64,000 bases of DNA, taken from the NCBI RefSeq assembly GCF_020509005.1, contig NC_063020.1, positions 3,782,001-3,846,000 on the forward strand, given 5' to 3'. The notes beneath the pieces were generated by a model, which was not told the origin of the DNA, did not search any database, and was given only the letters and a program-made list of their open reading frames with translations. Made by a program: the position numbers and the translations under genes. The DNA is from Fulvia fulva (Eukaryota; Ascomycota; Dothideomycetes; Mycosphaerellales; Mycosphaerellaceae). Shown piece by piece: positions 1 to 8,726 of the stretch. How positions within the stretch are numbered: the stretch's first letter is position 1; the number at the start of each line of letters is the position of its first letter.

Positions 1-365
1 AAAGACACCGTTACGAATAAGTCGCCTCGAGCCTTACCTCTAATAGAATCTACTCCGTATATATTCGATACTCGAGTAGAGCCTATAGAGCCTATAATAA
101 TACCTAACTTTGGTTATAAGGATTATACGCGAGTACTAGCCGAAGATAGACGTAGGTCTAGGGCAAGCTAGCTAACTAGGCAACATGTTTCTCGAAGGAA
201 GCCGGTCAAGGATAGTCTTAATAGAGCGAATGCGATGTTATCGGATAACGATAGGGCACTAGAGGATAATTAGGCGTTCGCGCGATTATAGAGCTCGATA
301 GGCAAGTAGCCTTATAAGGTAGATAACGCTTAGAGGACTAAGGCGTGTTTTAGGAGGGGGGATAC
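1..365 (+). mobile_element. Decayed 3' end of a Gypsy-like retrotransposon
   Basis: One + strand frame can be read from base 1 to the purine run at 352-361 (taggaggggggat context). It is interrupted only by TAG/TAA codons at places where Q or W would be usual. The translation is basic and unstructured, as at the C-terminus of a fungal Gag or Pol. The purine run followed at 366 by tatcacggg looks like a polypurine tract plus a mutated LTR start (TGTCACGGG is a common fungal Gypsy LTR start; G to A here). The 5' part lies outside the window. The assignment to Gypsy rests on the LTR-like junction, not on a conserved enzyme domain. Confidence 0.45.
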
Positions 366-1561
366 TATCACGGGTAGCCCGCAACCCCCTACTATAGCTA
401 CGTCGGCCCGGCTGAACCGCGGACCTTCCGTATCGGGTTAGCGCGGCTTAGCTTTACTTTATAACTTCGCCGCGCCTCGCGCTCCTCTTTTATAGCTTCG
501 TAGAACAATAACTATCTCGTTCGGACCCTATAATACGCGCGCCCTTATAAGGCTATTACTATAAATTGTTAGTAGGAGACCTTTACTAACTTTACTACTT
601 TAGTTATCTATTCCTTATACGTCTCGAGTCTTTGTCGGTCTGTCTCCTATACGGTAAAAAGCCTTACTACTCCCCTTAGCTCTACCTTTGCTCCTACGAT
701 CTCCTTCCGGCCGATTCTATCTACGAGCTCCTTACTCGTAAGGCCCCCGAGTTCCCTTTTCTCCTCCGGGTCGGTAACGTAGACTCGGATCGCGTTGTTA
801 GTCCTCTAGGGCTAGGCCGGGTAGTGTCCCGCGGCAATTATAGCCTACGTTAGGTTCTTCTATTATGTTGCGTGCTATATAGTCTAGTAGATCGTTCTTA
901 GGGTCTAGTATTCGAGTGTCTTAAGTACACTAAGGAGCTACGCGATTATATTTTTATATACTAGGGCTAGGTATTCGTCTTCGTCTAGTATTACCTAGGC
1001 TTCTTTATATAATTCTGTCTACGCGGAGGGGCCGGGGCGGCTAGGGTTCGTTATACTTTTCCTAGGCCCTTATCTTGTTATCGTTAGCCGTTATCTTACT
1101 ATTACTAGGTTAGTTATTAGCTAAGCTATTAATAGGTTAGTTACTACTAGCTAGGTTCCTATATCGCTTCCCCGTTTATAGAGATTTAGGTGTCCCTCGC
1201 GAGCTGCCTAATACTCGCGAGTTAGGCTTAGGATCTAGTCTCTATATCGCTATACTTTAGCTACGGCTAAGGTTAGAAGTTGCCTAAATAGGCAATTCAC
1301 CTCCGCGGCTCCGCAATTTTAGGGACCTATCGGATAGGAGGTAGATTCCTGTTTTCTAGTCGCTTTCCGTAGTAATTGCGTAGCCGCTAGTATAGGCGCG
1401 CTACTCTTGTTCTCGTTAGGTAATAGCCTTAATAGGCGCTTTCGAACAGTACGTCGTACGAGGTCCTTAGGAAAGTAGTTTAGTATTCCTAATATAGCTA
1501 TTTGCCTCTTCCTATTAATCGGGTTCGGCGGGATCGAAGCTTTCTTTATAGCTATATAATG
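366..1561. repeat. RIP-degraded repeat DNA with a probable Gypsy LTR start
   Basis: This stretch is rich in TA and TAG in all frames and has no open reading frame of note. It probably begins with the LTR of the element at 1-365, but I could not place the LTR's 3' end or a second copy. No domain is recognisable. Confidence 0.4.
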
Positions 1562-1658
1562 AGTAGATAGTTCAATACTATAGGATAGCGAATTCCTAGA
1601 AGAAGTTAAGGAAATAGCCTTTATAGCAACTATAGAAGCTATTATATATAAGTAAGAG
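1562..1658 (+). mobile_element. Copia element A, fragment 1 (upstream of RT)
   Basis: The last part of this stretch reads in the same frame as the Copia sequence that resumes at 8727, once the Gypsy and one copy of its AAGAG target duplication are removed. The joined reading gives the usual lead-in to a Copia reverse transcriptase (SYKDAI-like motif). It carries RIP-type stops. The left boundary is approximate. Confidence 0.6.
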
Positions 1659-2030
1659 TGTTATGTCTCGTTCCAGGGCTAGTCTCAAAGAGGAGATCAG
1701 TCAAGTCACGTGGCGGTATTCTTTGGAGAGGCTGAAGCAAGCTGAGCGAAGATGAATGATTGAGATAGAAGTCGTATTCCAATCAGTGAGATAGTAACAT
1801 GAGTTGAACGCCCCGAAGCCATAAGGGCATCTCGTCGTTCCTAAATACAAAGGAGACATCGCCATTCCAGGCGATGATCAATGTGATCAGTGTGATCAGT
1901 GTCGCTGAGCATACTGATCACTGAGCACTGATCACCCCTGTCACGTGACAGGTGATCAGTTCTAGTGAGGCAGGGTCCCGTGACTCTACAGGTGAGGGTT
2001 GTGGGGCAGCGCGCTGCTTAAACCGTAACA
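1659..2030 (-). repeat. 3' LTR of the intact Gypsy element
   Basis: 372 bp, TGTTA...TAACA, equal in length and, as far as I can read, in sequence to 8355-8726. It holds iterated TGATCA boxes (about 1875-1957) and the perfect 16-bp palindrome CCTGTCACGTGACAGG at 1937-1952, with a CACGTG core. Relative to Pol (- strand) this is the downstream LTR. Confidence 0.95.
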
Positions 2031-2033
2031 CCA

Positions 2034-2043
2034 TCCCCTTTTT
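2034..2043 (-). other. Polypurine tract of the Gypsy element
   Basis: On the element strand the run AAAAAGGGGA ends three bases before the 3' LTR start (TGTTAC). It is the expected plus-strand primer. Confidence 0.6.
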
Positions 2044-2115
2044 AGCCTAGCTCAGTCCCTTGAGCTTACTTATGATGGTGACGTCCCCAGGTCTGTTTCT
2101 TCATGGCTTTCTGCG

Positions 2116-2673
2116 ATGCCTAACCCACAACGCCCTTCTAGCACAATCCGTCGCCGTCGTCTTTACGATTTTGTCGAGTCCGCGGGCGAAGTCATGGTCA
2201 AGAAGTGTTCGTCGTGCGAGAGGCATGGTCGTGTGTGCAAGGTGCACATTCGCTCTGGAAAATGTAGCGAGTGTCTTCGTCGTGGCCAGCGTTGCGACGT
2301 AAAGGTGACTCAGTCGGAGTTCAAGAGGTTGGCGGAGGAGAAGGTTCGTCTTCGGGAGAAGATCCAGGAGTCCCGGGCTGCGCAAGAGGAGGCGATGCGC
2401 ATACATGAAAAGGCCTTAGAAGACCTCAAAGTCGCAAGGGCTCGGGAGGAGCGCCTGCGCCAGCAGATGGACTTGATCGATCGCCGTGCTGAAGAGGCGA
2501 TCTCCGTCGAAGAGCGGAGTATTGAGGAGCAGGAGGCCGCGGAGGCTTCTTCACTGCTTCCGGAGGTGGAGACCGTTGGTCTCTCATTAAGCCTGTCTCC
2601 TAGCACCTGGGGTGCTCTAGAGGGTTTCGGTGACGACTTCTGGGAGATCCCCGAGCTGCTGCCGGCGGGTTGA
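2116..2673 (+). CDS. Antisense accessory ORF with Zn2Cys6-like motif
   Basis: 185 aa on the strand opposite to Gag-Pol, overlapping the Pol 3' end by 74 bp and filling most of the space to the LTR. Residues 31-61 hold six cysteines spaced C-x2-C-x6-C-x8-C-x2-C-x6-C, the spacing of fungal Zn2Cys6 DNA-binding clusters. A long charged heptad-like region (about 66-145) follows, likely coiled coil, then a hydrophobic/acidic tail. The LTR at 1659-2030 sits directly upstream and could act as promoter. It could be a transcription-factor-like accessory protein of the element or a fortuitous open frame opposite conserved sequence. The cysteine spacing argues for the former, but expression is not shown. 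Confidence 0.6.
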   Translation: MPNPQRPSSTIRRRRLYDFVESAGEVMVKKCSSCERHGRVCKVHIRSGKCSECLRRGQRCDVKVTQSEFKRLAEEKVRLREKIQESRAAQEEAMRIHEKALEDLKVARAREERLRQQMDLIDRRAEEAISVEERSIEEQEAAEASSLLPEVETVGLSLSLSPSTWGALEGFGDDFWEIPELLPAG

Positions 2674-5600
2674 CGGGTACGTTTGCGTTGTGGTATTCCT
2701 GTATTCTTTGCTGACAGCTCCGTAGGTTCGCTTTTGGTTCCCAGGTATTTTCTGATTCGTCGTATCCTTTCCACTTGACAAGGTATCGCTGACCTTTTTT
2801 GTCCAGGATTTTTTCGACCTCGAATTCGGTTTCTTCCTCTGGCTGGTAATGAAATGATTGTTGGCATGGTGTTCCGGGGTCCGCTGGTTCCAGCATAGAT
2901 ATGTGGAATACTGGGTGGATTTTTGCGTCTTTGGGCAGCCGTAGTCGGTAGTTGACTGGTCCTCGAGATTCTTCAACGAGAAATGGTCCGACTTTCACAT
3001 GGTCCAGTTTCTTGGTCTTTCTTCTTGTTCTGAGATTTTTGGTGAGAAGATAGACCTTATCCCCCTTCTTTAGCTGAGGTGCCATTTGTCGTTTTTGTCG
3101 GGAGGTTGATAGTTTCCCCTGGCTCTTCTCGATTTCTTTGCTGACAGTTTCGTGTACCCTCTTTAGGTCTTGTGTCGTGGCGATAGCTCTGTCAGCTTGT
3201 GGGTGTTTTCCTTCTTCGCCAAACAGTGTAGGATGTTTTCCGTAGTTTGCGAAGAATGGTGTCTCGTCCGTCGTCTCGGATTTATGATTGTTCAGTGCTA
3301 ATTGCGCCATGGGTAGGAGTGATACCCAATTGTCTTGTGCGTAATTTACGTAGTGTCGAAGGTATTGTTCCAGTGTCTGGTTTGTTCTTTCCGTTTGTCC
3401 GTCCGTCTGCGGATGGTACGCTGTCGACAGCTTGTGTTGTATGCCGATCGTTGACACTAGAGTCTTCCAGTAATTCGATGTGAATAGCTTGTCACGGTCG
3501 GTGATGAAAACCTTAGGGAATCCGTGATATCGAACTAGTCTGTCGAGAACAAGGTATCCGAGTTGCTCTGCGGTATATGTCTCGCTCGCTGGTATGAAGT
3601 GTGCATATTTGGTTAGGCGGTCGACCATGACTAGAATCATGTCGTAGGTAGTGCCTGTTGCCTTGTCCGCTGAGTTGGGTAACTTGGTAATAAAGTCCAT
3701 CGTTACTTCATCCCACGGTTGTGTCGGTGGTTTCCTGAACTGTATTTGTCCGTACTTCTCGTGTCGTGCAGCCTTGTTCTGTTGACAGTGCACGCATCGT
3801 TTGATGTACTGTAGCACTTTCTGTCTCATCTGCGGGAATGAGAAGCTCCGCTGCATGACCTCGAGAGTTTTCGTGGTTCCAGGATGTCCATATGTTGGAT
3901 TGTCGTGATGTTGTCGTATGCATTCTTCTTCTCGTTCCCTCGGTACCTGGTACTTCCCGTGTGCTAGTGGGAACTGTTCCGTGGTATCCTGAAGGACTTG
4001 CACTATGTTGTTGAACTCCTTTGTGTTGGCGCTCAGACTCCCGTCGTGGTTAGTCTTAAGTACTTGTTGCCGTACCGGTTCTTTGCCTTCCATGTAGTCG
4101 CTTCTTCGGCTTAGTGCGTCGGCCCTACCATTGTCTTTGCCGGGTGTATAGCGGATTTCGAACTTGTACTGACCGAGCAGTTCCGACCAGCGGGACTGCC
4201 TTCGTGTTAGCACTTTTGTCGTAGTGAAGTAAGTGAGATTCTTATGATCAGAAAGAATCGTCAGCTTGGGTGCTCCTTCTGCGTATACCCTCCAGTGCTG
4301 CATCGCAGCGACAATGGCGAGAAGTTCCTTGTCATGGATGTCGTAGTTTTGTTCCGCGGGTGTCATTTTTCTTGAGTAATAGGCCACCGGGTGTCGTTTC
4401 CCATCATGTTCTTGAGTAAGGCATGCTCCTATGGCCATGTCCGATGCGTCCGTCTCGATCTGGACTTCTTTCGTACCGTCGAATAGTCGTAGCGTAGGTG
4501 CTGAGGCGCATTGTTCCTTGAGTAATTCGAATGCTTGCTGTTCTTTGGTGCCCCAGGCCCATTTGGTATCCTTTCTGGTGAGTGCCGTCATTGCCGCTGC
4601 TGTCTTGGAGTAGTCCTTAATGAACTTGCGGTTGTAATTCGCTAGTCCCAAGAAGGATTGTACGTCCTTGACGTTCGCTGGTTTTGGCCACTCCCGGATG
4701 GATTGCGTCTTTGCTGGATCGATTCTTATCCCCGTCGTGCTTATAATAAAGCCGAGGAACTTGACTTCTTTCTTGTGGAACTCGCATTTTTCTGGTGCCG
4801 TCTTGAACCCTGCTTGTGTGAGTCGTTCGAAGACGTCCCGGACTTTCTTAACGTGATCTTGGAGCGGTCCTTTCGTGTATACCAGTATGTCATCCATGTA
4901 GGCGATAACGCAGACGTCGAGAAGATCTCGTAACGTCTCGTTAACGAGGTCCTGGCAGGATGCTGGTGCATTAGTCAAACCCATGGGCATGACTAAGAAT
5001 TCGTAGAGTCCATATCTTGTCCTGAATGCGGTCTTCCATTCTTCGCCTTCCGCCATGCGGATTGCGTAGAATGCGTCTCGTAAGTCGATTTTGGTGTACC
5101 AGTCTGATCCAGTAAGTCTGTCTTGTGCTTCTTCGATGTTCGGTAGTGGATATCGGTTCTTTATCGTGACCTCGTTCAACTTTCGGTAGTCTTGTACGAG
5201 TCGTAACTTCCCGTTTGGTTTTGGAACAAACATACATGGAGTTCCCGCGCTAGAGGTGGATCGTCGTATCCATCCTTTGGCGAGTTTCTCCTTCAGCCAT
5301 TCTCGTAGGGTTTCTAGCTCTTTCTCGGACATTTGATATAGGGGTCCCCATGGAGGCTCTTTCCCTGGCTGAATGTTTATTTTGTGGTCCCATGGTTGGT
5401 GTTTAGGAAGTGCGTCTTTGCCTTTTTCCTCTTCAAAGAGCCTCTTCCACCTGAGGTACTCCTTGGGAATGCTCGGTTCCGATATGCGGGCATTCTTCGA
5501 TGGTGCGTTACTTCCATCCGTTCCAGTGATTTCATGATCCGGCGGCCCCACGCCAGTATCTATCCCGGTCGAAGGTGGTTCTTGGTTCCTTCTGTTCGGC

Positions 5601-6085
5601 GCAAGCTCGAATGCGTTGAGCTGTTTCCTTGCCTCATCTACCGCCTCTCGCTGTCGACGCGTAGGTTCAATGCCGATAACGCAGTTGCATTGCTTAAATG
5701 TGAGTACTCCTCTTCTCCAGTCGATAACTGGGTTGTGCTTTCTCAACCAAGGCATACCTAGTACTATGTCATGACTGGCCATATCAGTGACATCCAAGGT
5801 AATGTTCTCGTGGTGCTGTTGGATAGCCAGTGGCAATGGTCTCGTCTCCCATTCCACGCTAGGTAACGATGATCCATCTACTGCGATCAACTCGTAACCC
5901 CATTTCTTCTTCAGGGTAGCTAACCCGTTTCTGGTAGTGAAAGACTCGGAGATAAAGTTCCCCGCTGCTCCTGAGTCGATCATGACACTGGTTCGGTGTC
6001 CGTTGACGATTGCTTGTGTTTGGAAAACTGTGTTTGATGTCGATGCTTGAGCTTGAGTGTTGCATAACTCCCTTTGGGTGCTCAT
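2600..6085 (-). CDS. pol: Pol polyprotein (PR-RT-RH-IN-chromodomain)
   Basis: 1161 aa, one open frame. Aspartic protease DSGA at residues 37-40. Reverse transcriptase about 250-470 with YMDD at 396-399. RNase H with D546, E587, D613 and D656. Integrase zinc finger with a histidine in the pair H726/H727, then H734, C764 and C767, and the DDE core D797/D863/E899 (35 residues between the last two). A GPY/F-like motif (KVGPFLV) at 1031-1037 precedes a C-terminal chromodomain about 1087-1135 (VEKILDKKGQRYLVKWKGY). All catalytic residues looked for are present, so the copy appears competent. It begins at its own ATG overlapping the Gag stop, which suggests stop-restart or -1 frameshifting. Chromodomains target insertion to chromatin marks in related elements; the nesting in repeats fits. 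Confidence 0.96.
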   Translation of the reverse strand: MSTQRELCNTQAQASTSNTVFQTQAIVNGHRTSVMIDSGAAGNFISESFTTRNGLATLKKKWGYELIAVDGSSLPSVEWETRPLPLAIQQHHENITLDVTDMASHDIVLGMPWLRKHNPVIDWRRGVLTFKQCNCVIGIEPTRRQREAVDEARKQLNAFELAPNRRNQEPPSTGIDTGVGPPDHEITGTDGSNAPSKNARISEPSIPKEYLRWKRLFEEEKGKDALPKHQPWDHKINIQPGKEPPWGPLYQMSEKELETLREWLKEKLAKGWIRRSTSSAGTPCMFVPKPNGKLRLVQDYRKLNEVTIKNRYPLPNIEEAQDRLTGSDWYTKIDLRDAFYAIRMAEGEEWKTAFRTRYGLYEFLVMPMGLTNAPASCQDLVNETLRDLLDVCVIAYMDDILVYTKGPLQDHVKKVRDVFERLTQAGFKTAPEKCEFHKKEVKFLGFIISTTGIRIDPAKTQSIREWPKPANVKDVQSFLGLANYNRKFIKDYSKTAAAMTALTRKDTKWAWGTKEQQAFELLKEQCASAPTLRLFDGTKEVQIETDASDMAIGACLTQEHDGKRHPVAYYSRKMTPAEQNYDIHDKELLAIVAAMQHWRVYAEGAPKLTILSDHKNLTYFTTTKVLTRRQSRWSELLGQYKFEIRYTPGKDNGRADALSRRSDYMEGKEPVRQQVLKTNHDGSLSANTKEFNNIVQVLQDTTEQFPLAHGKYQVPREREEECIRQHHDNPTYGHPGTTKTLEVMQRSFSFPQMRQKVLQYIKRCVHCQQNKAARHEKYGQIQFRKPPTQPWDEVTMDFITKLPNSADKATGTTYDMILVMVDRLTKYAHFIPASETYTAEQLGYLVLDRLVRYHGFPKVFITDRDKLFTSNYWKTLVSTIGIQHKLSTAYHPQTDGQTERTNQTLEQYLRHYVNYAQDNWVSLLPMAQLALNNHKSETTDETPFFANYGKHPTLFGEEGKHPQADRAIATTQDLKRVHETVSKEIEKSQGKLSTSRQKRQMAPQLKKGDKVYLLTKNLRTRRKTKKLDHVKVGPFLVEESRGPVNYRLRLPKDAKIHPVFHISMLEPADPGTPCQQSFHYQPEEETEFEVEKILDKKGQRYLVKWKGYDESENTWEPKANLRSCQQRIQEYHNANVPVNPPAAARGSPRSRHRNPLEHPRC

Positions 6086-8337
6086 TCCTTGGGAGTCGAT
6101 CCTTTTCCCGAATGGTATGTGGTTCGCTGTGCTTCGTGCCTAGTAGCTTCGGCTAGAACCTGTAGCCCGTTGCCTTGTGTCCACACTTGTAGTCTGTTGC
6201 GTTCCTGGATCTTTTGCGATTCTAAGTAGAGAGCCCGTACGTGCTGTACTGCTGTTCGTAGTTCATTGGAGACGAATGTTCCTGCTGGTGTCAGGTATCC
6301 GGCACCCGTCACCTTGCTTCCTATAGGTGGCCGTTCCATAACTGCCTTCGACAGGTCCTCAGTGTTGCTCATGGTTGGGAAGCCCCAAACCATGCCTCTC
6401 ATCGTGTCGAGGGTCTTGTCAAATTCGACAGGATTTAAGTATCTTTTGCCTGAGAACTTCGGTAGGAATTCTTCGTGTCGTCGCTGGAGGTAGATGATTA
6501 ACTCATGGAGTTTTCTTGGCGCGTCTACCGTGAACGTATATATTTCGTTTTCGTCGTCTGTATCGCTCTCTTCTCCTTCGGATGATTCTTCGCTAGAATC
6601 TTCCGGATCTTGTTCTTCGGCGATGTCGTCTAAGCCCGGGTCTCTTTGTGCTTCGGATGGTGGTGGCGACCACGATCCGTCCCATGCTGGGTCTTGGTTT
6701 TCTTTGTCGTCGTCGTTAAAACAAGATTCGTCGATGTCCACTTCTTGGAGCTTCGAGTTTTGTCTGTGCTGGGCTCCCAGGGTACCGCGCGGTTGTTGCG
6801 GCCAGTATCCTGCTCCTTCCTTGGCGGAGTAGTGGGTTTGGCACGAGTCCTGGTAACAGAAGCGCCAGTGAAGGCCTCCGTGACCGTGTCGAGATTCCCT
6901 CTCGACTTCGTGGTTGACTCCTCGTGCCATCATGCCAAACAATCTCTCTTTTCTTCCTTCTGCTTCAATGCGGCTCGTCAGGGTCCACCATTGAGTATGC
7001 AGTTGGTCGTAAAAAGGCTTGCATAGTAACTGCAGCCCTTGTTCTTCTGCTTCTTCTGTAACTTCGTCAAGTAGGAGGATTGCCTTGTCCACGCAGGACA
7101 AGACTTCCTTGGTCCTGGGTAGTATATAGATGGTTTTAATCCTCTGGAGATCTTCCTCGAGGTTTCGTTGCACCCGAAGAATCTTCCACTTGACGTTGTC
7201 CCGAGATTGTTGGTCATTGGGTGGTAGTGGATGTTGTTGTACATGGTAGCCTCCTCTTCCTTGCGAGGGGTCCAGGAGAGATGTCGCAACCCGGTTGCTG
7301 TCCTTCTCCTCCACTCTCTGAGTATAGTTGAATTGTCGGGGTCCAACGCTGCTCCCAGATTTGCCCACCGTGGGTTGCATCATGTTGAATTGCTCGCGGC
7401 GCACCATATTTTTACCGCGGCAATCCCTTGCCATGTGGCCTTCCTTGCCACATGCGTAACACGTTAGTTTTCCTTTACCTTTGAAGGGTCTTCCGTTGCC
7501 CTTGCTTTTGTCGATCCTCCTTCCTCGCTGGGTAGCGTCCAGTTCCATTGGCTGTGGTCCATAGTAGGGCTGGCTTTGTCGCTGGAATCCTCCCTTCGCA
7601 ACATACCCTCCGGTATTCCTGCGGTCTGGGATAAATCCTGCCATGCCTCCTACTTTGGAGTCGTATCGTTTTTCCTGGTATCGCTCCCAGAGTTGATCAT
7701 CGATATCGATCGATGCTTTCATCAACTGCTCGAGGCTAGAGATCGATCCTCCGTGTCTCATAAGCTCGTCCTTGACCGAGTCCTTGAGACCACGTCGGAA
7801 CATAGTCATCAGCGCCGTCTGGTCCCATCCGGTGATCTGTCCATACTCCTCGAATTTGGCCGCATACTCTGAAGTAGAAGTCTTCTGTTTCAGGTGTTGG
7901 ATAATGCGTACGGCTTGTTGTACTTCGTTCGAGGTTCCAAAGATAGACTTCATCTTGTCCTTGAAAAGGGTGTAGTTCCTGAACATTCCGGTGGGGTCGT
8001 GTCGTCCCATACCGTCAAGGTATTCCTTGAGATAGGATTTGATCCAGTTTTGCGCACTTCCGCGAAGGAACGTGATGGCGAAGATAGTTCTTTTGTCGGA
8101 GTCGACTGGGTTGAACATGAGGTACATGTCCATCTGGTTAACCCAATCGTCGTATTTGGCCCTATCGCCATGGAAGAGATCCGGCTTGGCAGCCTTAACG
8201 TCCTTCTTCCTTGGGATGGAGTCTTCGTCATCAGACTCATCGTCCTTCGTGGTGGTCTGTCGAGGTGGCGCACGGCGGATGCTTCCTGCTTCGCTGGGGG
8301 CGGGTGTTCCCCTACCAGCTGCTTGAGTAGCGCTCAT
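6082..8337 (-). CDS. gag: Gag polyprotein of the Gypsy element
   Basis: 751 aa if started at the ATG at 8337 (MSATQAAGRGTP), 18 nt inside the LTR border. The frame is also open up to an ATG at 8478 inside the LTR, giving 798 aa; the real start depends on where the RNA begins. An N-terminal low-complexity region is followed by a retrotransposon gag domain (DDWVNQMDMYLMF to about residue 190) and a CCHC knuckle (CYACGKEGHMARDC, near residues 292-305). An unusually long C-terminal extension carries an acidic serine-rich stretch (SEESSEGEESDTDDENE). Gag ends in TGA overlapping the Pol ATG as ATGA (6082-6085). Gag forms the particle and binds the RNA. Confidence 0.93.
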   Translation of the reverse strand: MSATQAAGRGTPAPSEAGSIRRAPPRQTTTKDDESDDEDSIPRKKDVKAAKPDLFHGDRAKYDDWVNQMDMYLMFNPVDSDKRTIFAITFLRGSAQNWIKSYLKEYLDGMGRHDPTGMFRNYTLFKDKMKSIFGTSNEVQQAVRIIQHLKQKTSTSEYAAKFEEYGQITGWDQTALMTMFRRGLKDSVKDELMRHGGSISSLEQLMKASIDIDDQLWERYQEKRYDSKVGGMAGFIPDRRNTGGYVAKGGFQRQSQPYYGPQPMELDATQRGRRIDKSKGNGRPFKGKGKLTCYACGKEGHMARDCRGKNMVRREQFNMMQPTVGKSGSSVGPRQFNYTQRVEEKDSNRVATSLLDPSQGRGGYHVQQHPLPPNDQQSRDNVKWKILRVQRNLEEDLQRIKTIYILPRTKEVLSCVDKAILLLDEVTEEAEEQGLQLLCKPFYDQLHTQWWTLTSRIEAEGRKERLFGMMARGVNHEVERESRHGHGGLHWRFCYQDSCQTHYSAKEGAGYWPQQPRGTLGAQHRQNSKLQEVDIDESCFNDDDKENQDPAWDGSWSPPPSEAQRDPGLDDIAEEQDPEDSSEESSEGEESDTDDENEIYTFTVDAPRKLHELIIYLQRRHEEFLPKFSGKRYLNPVEFDKTLDTMRGMVWGFPTMSNTEDLSKAVMERPPIGSKVTGAGYLTPAGTFVSNELRTAVQHVRALYLESQKIQERNRLQVWTQGNGLQVLAEATRHEAQRTTYHSGKGSTPKE

Positions 8338-8342
8338 CCTGA

Positions 8343-8352
8343 GGGCGTTCAA
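8343..8352 (-). other. Predicted self-priming primer-binding site
   Basis: The sequence next to the 5' LTR on the element strand starts CTTTGAACGCCC, which does not look like the usual TGG-type tRNA primer site. Its 10-nt core (gggcgttcaa on +) is an exact inverted match to 8500-8509 within the LTR. In Tf1/sushi-group elements the 5' end of the RNA folds back onto the primer site; this arrangement fits that model. It is inferred from sequence only. Confidence 0.6.
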
Positions 8353-8354
8353 AG

Positions 8355-8726
8355 TGTTATGTCTCGTTCCAGGGCTAGTCTCAAAGAGGAGATCAGTCAA
8401 GTCACGTGGCGGTATTCTTTGGAGAGGCTGAAGCAAGCTGAGCGAAGATGAATGATTGAGATAGAAGTCGTATTCCAATCAGTGAGATAGTAACATGAGT
8501 TGAACGCCCCGAAGCCATAAGGGCATCTCGTCGTTCCTAAATACAAAGGAGACATCGCCATTCCAGGCGATGATCAATGTGATCAGTGTGATCAGTGTCG
8601 CTGAGCATACTGATCACTGAGCACTGATCACCCCTGTCACGTGACAGGTGATCAGTTCTAGTGAGGCAGGGTCCCGTGACTCTACAGGTGAGGGTTGTGG
8701 GGCAGCGCGCTGCTTAAACCGTAACA
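8355..8726 (-). repeat. 5' LTR of the intact Gypsy element
   Basis: Second 372-bp copy, followed by AAGAG at 8727-8731, which matches 1654-1658. As the upstream LTR for the - strand it should hold the promoter. The predicted start of R is near 8510, because the 10 nt ttgaacgccc at 8500-8509 are the reverse complement of the primer-binding region at 8343-8352. An ATG in frame with Gag lies inside this LTR at 8478. Confidence 0.95.

Larger units (their letters stand above)
1659..8726 (-). mobile_element. Intact Ty3/Gypsy chromovirus LTR retrotransposon
   Basis: Two 372-bp LTRs (1659-2030 and 8355-8726) start TGTTA and end TAACA, and read as identical. They are flanked by the 5-bp duplication AAGAG (1654-1658, 8727-8731). 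Transcription runs on the - strand: Gag (8337-6082), then Pol (6085-2600) with protease, RT, RNase H, integrase and chromodomain. A purine run lies at 2034-2043 just before the 3' LTR, and a probable self-priming site at 8343-8352. Both frames are open and I see no RIP stops, unlike the DNA on either side. It is inserted into Copia element A. Total 7068 bp. The chromodomain and self-priming signal suggest the Tf1/sushi side of the chromoviruses (inference). Confidence 0.95.
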
